Source: Manis javanica (taxonomy: Eukaryota; Chordata; Mammalia; Pholidota; Manidae). From it: 64,000 bases of DNA. Below are positions 12,266 through 24,400 of the stretch, one piece after another. The stretch is from positions 24,261,343-24,325,342 of the forward strand of contig NC_133156.1 of NCBI RefSeq assembly GCF_040802235.1, read 5' to 3'. The stretch's first letter is position 1. Each line of letters starts with the position of its first letter. Both the position numbers and the translations under genes were made by a program. A model generated the notes under the pieces. The model ran no database searches. It saw nothing but the letters and a program-made list of their open reading frames with translations, and was not told where the DNA came from.

Positions 12266-13585
12266 AATGAAATAAGAAAATAATTTCATTTACAATAGCA
12301 TCAAAGAATAAAATACAAGGAGTTTAGGAATACAGTTTTAAAAGTATTATAAGATTTGTTCACTGAAAACAGAAAGCATTGTTGAAAGAAATTTTAAAAG
12401 ACCTAAATACATGGAAAGGCATCCCATGTTTATGGATTGTTAAACTGGCAATACTCCCTGAAATGATCTACAGATTAAATGCAACCCCCATCAAAATCCC
12501 AGTTTACTCTTTTGCAGAAATTAACAAATTGGTCCTAATCTTTACATGAACTGCAAGGGACCTTGAATAGCTATGCCAATATTGAGAAAGCACAGAGCTG
12601 AACTCCATTTCTCAATTTCAAAACTTAGTACAAAGCTACCGCAATGTGAGAATACTCTCACTGGTCCAAACTCAGTAAGTGGGCACAGATACAAAGAAAA
12701 CAGCAGAAAGAGGCTCTACTGGTGGTCTTGCAAGTTCGGGAGCCTGGAGAGCTGGACCTGTCAGGGGCTTATACCAAGCAATTTATTCCTTACCACGTGA
12801 GTCTCTCCCTGGTTCCTCATTGGCTGAGTGTTACAGGGTTCACAGCCTCTCCTGGACGTCACCTAAGCAAGTTATATCCATATTAGGCTTTCTTTACATT
12901 TGTCTTAATTTTATTGGCTGGTTCAAAACATTTTCTACATTTTTCTGAACTGATGCACAGCCCACTCTTTCTCAATCTCCCTCCCCCTCCCAGCCGGAGT
13001 GACTCCCTGGTACATGTTCTGACGTGCAGGGTTCTTGTAGTACACTTCTGTATAAACATTAAATTTCCCTGGGAACAAATCACATTTAGCTTTATGCCAT
13101 TTCTAACAGGTAACCAAAAACAGTTTGCCACTGGCATAAGGATAGACATACAATGGAATTGAATCTAGAATCCAAAAACAAACTCATGCAATCATGGGCA
13201 ACTGATTTTCAACAAGGGTGCCAAGACAATAGGGAAAGAATAGTCTATTTGACAAGTGGTGTTGAGACAAATAGATAGCCACTTACAAAAGAATGGAGTT
13301 GGTCCCCTATCTAACAACACAGACAAAAATGAACTCAAAACAGATTAAACACATAAATGTAAGAGGTAAAATTATAAAACTCTTAGAATAAAAGAGGTGT
13401 AAATCATGTTGAACTTATATTAGGAAAAGTTTTCTTAGATATGGTACTAACAGCACAAAGAACCAAATGAAAAAATTTCATTGAGATTCATCAAAATTAA
13501 AAATGGCCGTGCTTCAAAGGACTGTGTCAAGAAGGTGAGAAGGCAGCCTGCCAAATGGGAGAAAATATTTGCATATCAATAGCCC
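12266..13585 (+). mobile_element. L1 ORF2 fragment, split by an LTR
   Basis: 12,266-12,644 and 13,109-13,585 read continuously as the second half of L1 ORF2: 'gacctaaatacatggaaaggcatcccatg', then 'actggcataaggatagacata', then 'caacaagggtgccaagacaat', then 'gccaaatgggagaaaatatttgcatatca'. Frames are broken. The element stops in mid-ORF2 at about 13,585, so it lacks its own 3' end. It is interrupted by the solo LTR at 12,645-13,108. Confidence 0.8.
12645..13108 (-). mobile_element. Solo LTR nested in L1
   Basis: On the minus strand the element begins TGTTAGAAATGG and ends TTCTCACA, with the TG...CA termini of an LTR. A polyadenylation signal GGAATAAATTG lies at about 12,783. Its edges coincide with the break in the surrounding L1 ORF2 sequence. 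I see no exact target-site duplication (left flank gcaa, right flank ggta). No internal retroviral sequence remains. Confidence 0.72.
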
Positions 13586-15631
13586 TTCTGAGTCCTCAGC
13601 TCCTGGTGGCTAGGACTCCCCCTACTCCCCGCCACTCTTTGGCTCAGAGTAGAGCCTCATTAGAGCACACAAGCCAGTTGCTTCAGTCCCGCTGGGAGGA
13701 CCCCTGGGGTTCACACTAGGTGAGCAGGCTTCCCGGATGCAGCAGGCACTCCAGAAACACTATGGACAATAGCTCAGAAGCCTCTGACTGCACTGGGAGG
13801 CATCTGGCTCCCTCTCAGTGGGGATGGGGGTTGCTCAGGGCAGGGCCAGGTCCTTTCCTCAAGGCCCTGGACTCACAGGGTCTGAGAGGCCTGGCCTTGC
13901 TGGGCAGCTTCAGACCACAGACCAGGCTCATTCACTTGTTTCTGGGCAGCCTCAAAACCAAGGGAATGAGCCTGCAGAGAAGAACCGGGCAGGCCCCAAG
14001 GCCTGTCACCAGCATCCTCCACGGAGCTTCAGGGGTTCCCGCTCGCCAAGCTGCAGAAAGCTCCCCATCTCCAAGGCCTCCCTGCAGCCGCCTGCCGCCC
14101 CTGCTGAGTCCCAGCTACTGTGCCCCGGGGCCCACGTGACAGGCCTGGGTGCGGTGGGGTCAGAACCCAGGTCTGAGGGGAGGCTCTTCCTGCTGACCAT
14201 GTGGCTGACAAGACACACATCATTGCCCCATCCAGAACGACCTTCCAGGGAGGTGCACCAGGGGAGGCTGAGTCACTGCAAAGAAGGGTGCTGGATGTGG
14301 ACGTGACCAGTCCAGGAAACTCTGCAGATACCCAGGACTCCTGCCCCCTGAACCTCCTCACCTAGGGTAGGGAGTTCAGGACCCCAGCCCAGGAGGAGGG
14401 AGGACCCTGAGAACACCCAGGTGGGATTCCCTAGATGCACCCCACCCTTGTCCTGCAGCAAACAGTGTGGCCGCTGGTTCGGGGCCTAGGCCCCCAAGGT
14501 CATTCCCCCAGGCTGAATCCTGTGTCCATCTCACTCTCTTCTCACTCTGGTCTACTCCCTATCCTACCCCCTCATGTGGGTGCCATGCTTGGCACAGCAC
14601 TGGGAACATACTCCAGGTGGCCACCTCTCACAGTGAGCACACACTCCTATCTATAAGCCTGGTGAAACACCGTATATTCACAGCAGGCAGCTCCTGACTG
14701 GGAGGCTTCTTGGAGGAGGTGGCACTTGAGATGGACCTGGAAGGGTGGAGGAAGCAGAGATGGGGTAGGGCTTCCTGGAGGCTGGAAAGGGCTGAGCAGC
14801 AAGGCACAGCACAGAGAAGGGAAGCCTGTGACTGTGAAGGGAACCAGCACCTGCACGGAGGAGCTGGAAGGGGACAGCCTGCATACTTCTCTTTCACAAT
14901 CTCAATTGCAGCTGGATTGTATGCACGCAGACGTGGCCCTTTGTTGGGCAGAGGGAGCCTGTGTGGAGCTGGCAGGCCAGCCCCTGTGGCCCAGGTCAGA
15001 CAGGAGCCTGAAGCAAATGGGAGCCAATGCCTCTGCCCTGCACCAATCTTGCCCACTGATTCTTTGCTTGTCCGGGTTGTTCGCTATGAGACAACTTGGC
15101 ATGGAAGCTGTTGATCTCCGTGCCCTGCCCCCGAGGTGCCTCACATGGTTAACTCTGGCCCAGCCTTGCCCCAGGCACCTGTGGCTGGGACCCAGTGTAT
15201 CCCAGGAGCCAGCACGGCTCTGGGCCCTGGGCCTGGCCCTGGCAGAGAGCATGGACGGAGACTGTCTCTGCTGCACTGTCTGTTCCCTGCTTCACAGAAA
15301 CCAGGTCTGGGAAACAGTCTGCCCCTTGCTACTGGTCTGGCCAAAAGACGGGCTGGGAGCTCTGTCCTCTGCCCCTGCCGCCACTGTGCTGGGGCAGTGC
15401 AGGCAGTGACAGGACACCACTAGGTGGGAGAGAGGGTGGGGGACACCATGAGGGGCTGGAGAGGGCCAAGGGGATGGCGGGTGGTGAGGGCACCATGGCA
15501 GAGGGGCACAGGAACCTGGGGTCACCCTACCAGGCCATTTCACCCTCCCTCTGGATGGCCCTCCCATCCCCAGCCTGGGGTGCCCCTCCTGCCCTTATGC
15601 ACAGTCCCTTCTGTGGGTGAAATGAGGGTCC
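13586..15631. other. GC-rich stretch, no recognised exon
   Basis: Base composition rises sharply at the end of the L1 fragment. Long open frames occur on both strands (for example 14,726-15,409 plus). They overlap one another and have low-complexity, stop-poor GC-rich content without domain motifs. The text at about 14,708-14,830 resembles an old L2/MIR-like repeat. Confidence 0.4.
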
Positions 15632-16010
15632 TGTGGCCAGGATTCGATTCTCACCTTGGTTGGTTGGCTAGCTCATTACACACGTGTGGGCTATATGTTG
15701 CTATTGACTCTATATAAAGAGCTCTGCCCAGTTCTCTGGGTGACACGGTGGCAGGACTGCAAGGCTGCAGGAGAGCAGAGCAGAGGCTGGAGTGGTGGCA
15801 GCACCAAGGACAGAGGCCCAGAGGACGGCTGTGCGGGACAGCTGTGTGGGCAGAGAGGCCCAGGGGCATAGACCGGCTTGCTGCATGCAGACTTGCTCTG
15901 AGTGAGTGGGATTCTAGTGACTGACCTGCAACCATGGGAATAAAGTTGGATATAACCCTTTCACCCCAAGAACATGTTGCTGTCATTTTCTTTGGTCACA
16001 TTGAATCCAT
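15632..16010 (+). mobile_element. LTR-like element (candidate solo LTR)
   Basis: The order of promoter-like signals is that of an LTR: a TATA box TATATAAAGAGC at 15,711, a 220-bp U3/R-like body, an AATAAA polyadenylation signal at 15,939-15,944, then a U5-like end rich in T and ending near 'ggtcaca'. Exact ends and a target duplication could not be fixed, so the boundaries are approximate. Confidence 0.45.
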
Positions 16011-16029
16011 ACTGAACTTGCCCAGGGCT

Positions 16030-16785
16030 GAAACCCATTGGCAAGACACCTCCCTACATCTGCCAGCCTCCTCACCACACCAAATTATCAACCCTCCTCC
16101 CTTGGGAAAATAAGGCCCCATCATGGAAACAGACTTGAACCCCTAAAACATAAGCCCCTCCTGCCCTGTCCCCAGGTCACGCCAAGGCACCACCTGTCCT
16201 GGGCTCCCTTAACTCAGACCTGGCCTCTGCAATCCAGAGAGATGGGGAAGGAAGTGGACAGTGACCCCATCCGGCAGGCTGCCCCTCAGCCCACCCCTCT
16301 GGGGACCACTGGCCCACCACTCCACACCTCAAACCTCGTTGTTCCTCCCCAGGTTCCTTGCAGTCTCCCCAGCTGCAGGCAGCTGGCTGAGCCTGGCTGG
16401 GTCCTCCAGGCTCAGACCCCAGGTAGCAGCAGCCCTCGGAGCAGGGCCTGGCCAGTGTGCGGAACCCTGTGCTACTGGCCCCGCTGTGCATGGAGCCCCA
16501 AACCAGGTGGACAGGCGTGTCCTCAGGCACCATATGGCACTGGGGCAGACTTCATGAGGCTCTAGTCTGCTGGAGATGCACACTCAAGTCTTGTGGGCTG
16601 CGATGACAGGGTGTCTGGGATTTGCCTGGAAGCCTCGATGGGGGAGGAGCTGCACATGAAACAAGTTTGGGGAGTTGGTCACTGTGGGGCCAGACACCAG
16701 GGACACGGAGATCTCTGAACTACATTCCTTACTTCGGTGTATATTTGAAATTTTCCATAATATATCATTTATAAAAATAGAGAAA
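16030..16785. other. GC-rich stretch without recognised gene
   Basis: Overlapping open frames on both strands have no recognisable domain. Confidence 0.35.
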
Positions 16786-16789
16786 ATGT

Positions 16790-17199
16790 TGTAGGAATGG
16801 TGGGAACTACGAACAAGGAGTCAGAACACCAAGACATTTGGCGAGGAGCAGTTTATTAGCACCAGCACTGGCTCTGCGGGTTCCTACCCAAAGGCTGAGC
16901 CCTGGGCACAGCGGGGCGGTGCCTGTTATACACTCACCACAAGGATAAAGGAGAGTCAGGCCCCAGGAATGTCGCACTGGGAGGTGTTAGTGTCCTATAG
17001 GTTCAGCCAGAATGCTAGTTGTGTTTTAACCCATCTCAGTAAAGGGTACCCAGATACCTTGTTATAAACTAATGGGCCTACATGACTATGATCAACAAGC
17101 TGTTGCATATCACTGGGTCACGGTGGGGGTACATTGTTACACTGCCTCAAACTCAAGCACCCTGGTATTCCTCTATGGTCCTGAAGCCTTAAAGAAACA
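16790..17199 (-). mobile_element. Solo LTR candidate
   Basis: Reversed, it starts TGTTTCTTTAAGG and ends CCATTCCTACA (TG...CA). It contains a TATA-like GTATAACAGGC and the poly(A) signal CTAATAAACTGC (16,850 region). This is about 410 bp, normal for an LTR. No matching target-site duplication is visible. Confidence 0.65.
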
Positions 17200-19017
17200 T
17201 TGTCCTTTTTCTTAGCTTGGCTTCCTACCAAAAAACAAGTTGCATGGCTGCGGAAGGGTCTGCAGAGGCAAAGCCCATTGCTGTGTGGACAGACAAAGGG
17301 ACATGGAGCCAGGGGGCTGGCTGCTGCAAGTCCAGCTTGTCGGCCTGAGGCCCCTCAACCTGAGACTTGGTCTGTGCCAGGCCCCATTCTGTCCTTCCCA
17401 AGCCTGACCTGCCCCTACCAGCGAGGGGCCTCTGGTATGATCTGTGACTCTTCTCTGGAAACTAGGTCAGTCCCTGGGGTGCCACTCACTAGGCTATGGC
17501 AGAGAGAGGACTGCACCATGGGAAATGGGGGTGCAGAGAAGGCCAAGGCCTCCTCACTGTGGGGGTGGGGCACAGTGTCTCTACCACCTCTGGGGGACAC
17601 ACAGTGAAAGGTCCTCCCATGAGAAGTGACCCTAGCACAGGCTGTGGGAGAGCCCCCCGGCCCCCTGCCATTCCAGTCCCCTCTTACTAGAAGTCTTGCA
17701 GCCGTGCCCTGCGGCTGCCACCTTCCTCACTCGGAGCCCCACCACCCAGCTGCAGGGTTCCTTCTTACTTCTGTCCCTGCACAAAAGTCACTGTGTGGCC
17801 TCTGTGATCCTGGGATTCTCCTCATCATCCACTCACTCACTCATTCATCCATGCATGTGTGCTAGTGCTATCAGCAAATGTCAGGGAGTGGGGAGGAGTG
17901 CTGCTAAGGTTAAGAGTGGGGGGCGGCAGGGGCACAGGCTGAGGAGGCACCCAGCAGCACACCCTCAGGGCCTGGCCATGCCTGGGGACATGGGACACGA
18001 CCTGGAGCTCTGGCCAACCTTTACTACCTGCTGTGTCACTGCAGGTGCTTGGGACTGATTCAGTGGAACACAGCAAAAGACAAAAGAGAGGAGCCCGGAT
18101 TGGAAGTATCAAGGAGGACACAAAAGCTGCTGGCCATAGCACCTGCCTGCCCTTGGCCTCTGGCCTCTGGCGTCCACCCCAACCTGGGCCCTGCCTGGCC
18201 AGGGAGGCTGCAGACACAACACAGGCACAGGCCTGGGGCACAGGATCTGAAGGGTACCCTGAGGATGGCTGCCTACTTCCAGAAGCTAGCAGGCAGGTAC
18301 ACGGCAGGCAGGTCCTGTCATCCTCTGGTCAGATGGCCACTCAGGACCACTCATCAGCACATGCTGGGCAGTGGTCAGAGGCCACAGGACATGGAGTCAC
18401 AGCTCTGGCTTCCAGCCGTCATGGGCACCTGCCCTGCCCTGCAGACCCCTCAGCACCCAGACACTCCCCATCTTCAGCCACACTTTCCCCTGGATATCCT
18501 CCTGGAACGCTTCACCCCACACCCTACAGCGCCTGACAGAGGCTCTGGTCAAGCCAGGTGCTCAAGCATGTCCATGGTCCTCTCCACATAGAGATCTGGC
18601 CTGAAAAACGTGGAGCTATGCCAGGAGGGAGACCCTACCACAGGACAGCAAGGGACAGTGGGCACCTCTGGGTCCTGAGGGGATCCTGCAAACTTCTAAA
18701 GGGTCCTGAGGAACCGTGGCTGGCCTCCTTAGGCTGCTCCCACTGTAGATCCTGGTCACACTGTCCGGCCCCCAGCACACCCACAGATATAAGAACACCC
18801 AGCCCAGCAAGGGGGCAAACTCACCCCTGCCCTGTCCCTCCTCACACCACCCCTCCCTTCTCCAGCAGCCTCTGCCCTGGCACACTGAGGGCCAAGGCAC
18901 TGGAGTGCCTCAGAAGCCTGCACTCCAGGGCCTGTGGCCTGGGGCATTTGGACACGGACCAAAAACAGAGGTGCCCCACCTGAGGCGTCACCGCCCACCA
19001 TGCCCTCACCGAGGTTT
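17200..19017. other. GC-rich stretch without recognised gene
   Basis: No exon, RNA gene or named repeat was recognised. A short (actc)n-like run lies at 17,828. Confidence 0.35.
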
Positions 19018-19038
19018 TGTGTAAAATTGCAGTATTTC
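19018..19038 (+). mobile_element. 5' tip of LTR split by the L1 insertion
   Basis: TGTGTAAAATTGCAGTATTT matches the first 20 bases or so of the LTR family seen at 27,687-27,959, 55,436-55,799 and (reversed) 45.9-48.4 kb. The rest of this copy resumes at 27,671 on the far side of the L1 block, and 19,023-19,038 is repeated there as the insertion's target duplication. Confidence 0.8.
19023..19038 (+). repeat. Target-site duplication, left copy
   Basis: AAAATTGCAGTATTTC (16 bp) directly precedes the L1 5' end and is repeated exactly at 27,671-27,686 after a poly(A) run. Confidence 0.88.
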
Positions 19039-19299
19039 GAGAGTGGACCCAAGATGGCAGCGTGAGTAGAGCAGTGGAAATCTCCTCCCAAAAACACATA
19101 GAGCTATGAAAATATAACAAAGAAAAATCTTCCTAAAATAGAGACCACAGGACACAGGACAACATCCAGACCACATCCACACCTGCAAGAACTCAGCGCC
19201 TTGCGAAGGGGGTAAGATACAAGCCCCGGACCGGCAGGACCCGAGAGCCCCTCCCCCCGGCTCCCGGCGGGTGGAAAGAAACCGGAGCGGTCTTTTTTT

Positions 19300-20010
19300 T
19301 TTTTTGGCGAGTGCTTTTTGGAAGCCTTAAAGGGACAGGGACCCCGTTGCTAGGGAGGCAGAGTGGCGGGACCGGTGAGTGGGTGCCTGGGACCGGCACT
19401 TGAGGACGGAGGAAATCACGCGTTTTTCCCCTTTTTTTCTCTCTTTTTGGTGAGTGCTTTTAGGAAGCCTTAATGGGAAAGGGACCCCGGTGCTAGGGAG
19501 GCAGGGCAGTGGGACTGGTGAGAGGGTGCCTGGGACAGGCGCCTGAGGACAAAGAATATCCCGCGTTTTTCCCTGCGTGACCGGTGGGCGGATGCCTGAG
19601 ACCGGCACCTGAGGACGGAGGAAATCGCGCATTTTTCCCCCTTTTTTTTCTCTTTTTGGCGAATGCTTTTTGGAAGCCTTAAAGGGACAGGGACCCTGGT
19701 GCTAGGGAGGCAGGGGGGCGAGACTGGTGAGCGGGTGCCTGGGACCGGCGCCTAAGGACAAAGAATATCGCACGTTTTTCCCTGCGGGACCAGTGGGCGG
19801 GCACTTTTTGGAAGCCTTGAAGGGACAGGGATGCTGGTGCTAGGGAGGCAGGGCAGCAGGACAAGTGAGTGGGTGCCTGGGACCAGCGCCTGAGGACAAA
19901 AAAAAAAATCAAGTGTTTTTTCCTTTTTTTATTTCTGTTCCCTCTCTCATTGTTGCTGTTGTTGTTTTGGTTTGGAGAGTGCTTTTTGGAAGTCTTAAAG
20001 GGGCAGGACA
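19300..20010 (+). repeat. L1 5' UTR tandem units
   Basis: The core GGAAGCCTTAAAGGGACAGG recurs with starts at about 19,320, 19,463, 19,672, 19,810 and (diverged) 19,988. Each is followed by 'gctagggaggcag', 'gggtgcctgggaccggc' and 'gaggac'. Spacing varies from about 138 to 209 bp, so units are unequal. Such units usually carry the L1 promoter; that role is inferred here. Confidence 0.85.
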
Positions 20011-20359
20011 GGTCATTTAGACAAGAGGCAGGGAATCTGGGGATCTCTGGGCACTCAAACCCCCTGGGCACCAGGGAGCACAGAGGCCCCTTACGGAGAT
20101 AAATAGCCTCCGAGCCACTCCCCCTCCAACGGGGCTCCACCATTTTGGAGGAGCAGCCCCAGCCAGGTAACCCCACAGTAAGAGCGGAGATAAACCCCAT
20201 AGCAACCGGGCAGAAAGCAGAAGCCTTGTTTGCACACAGCTGCCCAGCACAAGCCACTAGAGGTCGCTATTCTCCCAGGTGAGGAAGGCCACAAACAAAC
20301 AAGAAGGGAAGCTCTTCCAGAGGTAACTTGTACCAGCTCTGCACACTATCTCTATCACC

Positions 20360-21247
20360 ATGAAAAGACAAAACTACAGGCAGACAAAGATCACAGAGAC
20401 AACACCTGAAAAGGAGACAGACCTAAACAGTCCTCCTGAAAAAGAATTCAAAATAAAAATCATGAACATGCTCACAGAGATGCAGAGAAAAATGCAAAAG
20501 CAATGGGATGAGATGCAGAGAAAAATGCAAGAGCAGTGGGATGAAGTCCGGAGGGAGATCACAGATGTCAGGAAGGAGATTACAGAAGTGAAACAATCCC
20601 TGGAAGGATTTATAAGCAGAATGGATAAGATGCAAGAGGCCATTGAAGGAATAGAAGCCAGAGAACAGGAACGTATAGAAGCTGACATAGAGAGAGATAA
20701 AAGGATCTCCAGGAATGAAACAACACTAAGAGAACTATGTGACCAAGCCAAAAGGAATAATATTCGTATTATAGGGGTACCAGAAGAAGAAAGAGGAAAA
20801 GGGATAGAAAGTCTCTTTGAATAAATAATTGCTGAAAACTTCCCCAAACTGGGGGAGGAAATAATCGAACAGACCACGGAATTACACAAAACCCCCAACA
20901 GAAAGGATCCAAGGAGAACAACACCAAGACAGATAATAATTAAAATGGCAAGGATCAAGGACAAGGAAAGAGTTTTAAAGGCAGCTAGAGAGAAAAAGGT
21001 CACCTATAAAGGAAAACCCATCAGGCTAACATCAGACTTCTCGACAGAAACCCTACAGGCCAGAAGAGAATGGCATGATATACTTAATGCAATGAAACAG
21101 AAGGGCCTTGAACCAAGGACACTGTATCCAGCACGACTATCATTTAAATATGATGGCGGGATTAAACAATTCCCAGACAAGCAAAATCTGAGGGAATTTG
21201 CTTCCCACAAACCACCTCTACAGGGCATCCTACAGGGACTGCTCTAA
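20360..21247 (+). pseudogene. L1 ORF1 (RNA-binding chaperone), one premature stop
   Basis: ORF1p is the trimeric RNA-binding protein that coats L1 RNA and is needed for retrotransposition. The 295-codon frame starts at the ATG at 20,360. Residues about 30-100 form a heptad-rich coiled coil. They include an exact tandem 11-residue repeat (M-Q-R-K-M-Q-x-Q-W-D-E). The central RRM region holds R-I-I-G-V-P, and the C-terminal domain holds the conserved A-R-E-K...Y-K-G-K-P-I-R-L-T and T-L-Q-A-R-R-E-W. Codon 155 (20,822-20,824) is TAA where the family has a sense codon; the same frame continues intact from there to the stop at 21,245. It is therefore a single-lesion pseudogene. Confidence 0.93.
20480..20545 (+). 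repeat. 33-bp tandem duplication inside ORF1 coiled coil
   Basis: Two adjacent 33-bp units (20,480-20,512 and 20,513-20,545) differ at three positions and encode an 11-residue repeat. It keeps frame and adds 11 residues, which is not a whole number of heptads. Confidence 0.9.
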
Positions 21248-21442
21248 ATGGGAGCACCCCTAAAAAGAGCACAGAACAAAACACACAACATATGAAGAAT
21301 GGAGGAGGAGGAATAAGAAGGGAGAGAAGAAAAGAATCTCCAGACAGTGTATATAACAGCTCAATAAGCAAGCTAAGTTAGGCAGTAAGATACTATAGAA
21401 GCTAACCTTGAACCTTTGGTAACCACGAATCTAAAGCCTGCA

Positions 21443-24400
21443 ATGGCAATAAGTACATATCTCTCAATAGTCACCCTGAATGTAAATGGACTTAATGCAC
21501 CAATCAAAAGACACAGAGTAATAGAATGGATAAAAAAGCAAGACTCATCTATATGCTGCTTAAAAGAAACTCACCTTAAACCCAAAGAAAAGCATAGACT
21601 AAAAGTCAAGGGATGGAAAAACATATTTCAGGAAAACAACAGTGAGAAGAAAGGAGGGGTTGCAGTACTAATATCAGACAAAATAGACTTCAAAACAAAG
21701 AAAGTAACAAGAGATAAAGAAGGATACTACATAATGATAACGGGCTCAGTCCAACAAGAGGATATAACCATTCTAAATATATATGCACCCAATACAGGAG
21801 CACCAGCATATGTGAAGCAAATGCTAACAGAACTAAAGAGGGAAATAGACTGCAATGCATTCATTTTAGGAGACTTCAACACACCACTCACCCCAAAGGA
21901 TAGATCCACCGGGCAGAAAATAAGTAAGGACACAGAGGCACTGAAGAACACACTAGAACAGATGGACCTAATAGACATCTATAGAACTCTACATCCAAAA
22001 GCAACAGGACATACATTCTTCTCAAGTGCACATGGAACATTCTCCAGAATAGACCACATACTAGCTCACAAAAAGAGCCTCAGTAAAATCCAAAATATTG
22101 AAATTCTACCAACCAATTTCTCAGATCACAAAGGTATAAAAGTAGAAATAAATTCTACAAAGAAAACAAAAAGGCTCACAAACACATGGAGGCTTAACAA
22201 CATGCTACTAAATAATCAATGGATCAATGAACAAATCAAAATAGAGATCAAGGAATATATAGAAACAAATGACAACAACAACACTAAGCCCCAAATTCTG
22301 TAGGACACAGCGAAAGCAGTCTTAAGAGGAAAGTATATAGCAGTCCAGGCACACATGAAGAAGGAAGAACAATCCCAAATGAATAGTCTAACATCACAAT
22401 TATAAAACCTGGAAAAAGAAGAACAAATGAGGCCTAAAGTCAGCAGAAGGAAGGACATAGTAAAGATCAGAGAAGAAATAAACAAAATGGAGAAGAATAA
22501 AACAATAGCAAAAATCAATGAAACCAAGAGCTGGTTCTTTGAGAAAATAAACAAAATAGATAAGCCTCTAGCCCAACTTATTAAGAGAAAAAGAGAATCA
22601 ACACAAATCAACAGAATCAGAAATGAGAATGGAAAAATCACGACAGACTCCACAGAAATACAAAGAATTATTAAAGACTACTATGAAAACCTATATGCCA
22701 ACAAGCTGGAAAACCTAGAAGAAATGGACAACTTCCTAGAAAAATACAACCTTCCAAGACTATCCAAGGAAGAAACAAAAAAGTTAAACAAACCAATTAT
22801 AAGGAAAGTAAGTGAGGCAGTAATAAAAAAAACTACCCAAGAACAAAACCCCGGGGCCGGAAGGATTTACCTCGGAATTTTATCAGACACACAGAGAAGA
22901 CATAATACCCATTCTCCCTAAAGTGTTCCAAAAAATAGAAGAAGAGGGAATACTCCCAAACTCTTTCTATGAAGCCAACATCACCCTAATACCAAAACCA
23001 GACAAAGACCCCACCAAAAAAGAAAATTACAGACCAATATCCCTGATGAATGTAGATGCAAAAATACTCAATAAAATATTAGCAAACAGAATTCAACAGT
23101 ATATCAAAAGGATCATACACCATGACCAAGTGGGATTCATCCCAGGGATGCAAGGATGGTACAACATTCGAAAATCCATCAACATCATCCACCACATCAA
23201 CAAAAAGAAAGACAAAAACCACATGATCATCTCCATAGATGCTGAAAAAGCATTTGACAAAATTCAACATCCATTCATGATAAAGACTCTCAGCAAAATG
23301 GGAATAGAGGGCAAGTACCTCAACATAATAAAGGCCATATATGATAAACCCATAGCCAGCATTATAATGAACAGCGAGAATCTGAAAGCATTTCCTCTGA
23401 GATCGGGAACCAGACAGGGATGCCCACTCTCCCCACTGTTATTTAACATAGTACTGGAGGTCCTAGCCACGGCAATCAGACAAAACAAAGAAATACAAGG
23501 AATCCAGATTGGTAATGAACAAGTTAAACTGTCACTATTTGCAGATGATATGATACTGTACATAAAAAACCCTAAAGACTCCACTCCAAAACTACTAGAA
23601 CTGATATCAGAATACAGCAAAGTTGCAGGATACAAAATTAGCACACAGAAATCTGTAGCATTCCTGTACACTAACAATGAATCAATAGAAAGAGAAATCA
23701 GGAAAACAATTCCATTCACCATTGCATCAAAAAGAATAAAATACCTAGGAATAAACCTAACCAAAGAAGTGAAAGACTTATACTCTGAAAACTACAAGTC
23801 ACTCTTAAGAGAAATTAAAGGGGACACTAACAAATGGAAACTCATCCCATGCTCATGGCTAGGAAGAATTAATATCATCAAAATGGCCATCCTACTCAAA
23901 GTAATATACAGATTTCATGCAATCCCTCTCAAATTACCAGCAACATTCTTCAATGAATTGGAACAAATAATTCAAAAATTCATATGGAAACACCAAAGAC
24001 CGCAAATAGCCAAAGCAATCCTGAAAAAGAAGAATAAAGTAGGGGGGATCTCACTCCCCAACTTCAAGCTCTACTACAAAGCCATAGTAATCAAGACAAT
24101 TTGGTACTGGCACAAGAACAGAGCCACAGACCACTGGAACAGATTAGAGACTCCAGACATTAACCCAAACATATATGGTCAATTAGTATTTGATAAAGGA
24201 GCCATGGACATACAATGGCAAAATGACAGCCTCTTCAACAGATGGTGCTGGCAAAACTGGACAGCTACATGTAGGAGAATGAAACTGGACCATTGTTTAA
24301 CCCCATATACAAAGGTAAAGTCAGAAAGGATCAAAGACCTAAATGTAAGTCATGAAACCATTAAACTATTGGAAAAAAACATAGGCAAAAACCTCTTAGA

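Noticed and set aside
14726..15409. 227-codon plus-strand open frame in GC-rich DNA
   Set aside because: It overlaps other long frames on both strands, has no domain or splice context, and its start lies in old repeat-like text.
16038..16565. 175-codon open frame
   Set aside because: Mirrored by equally long minus-strand frames; no domain features.
19193..20257. Minus-strand open frames opposite the L1 5' UTR
   Set aside because: Shadows of tandem GC-rich units. L1 antisense ORFs exist in some primates, but these show no conserved start context I can support.
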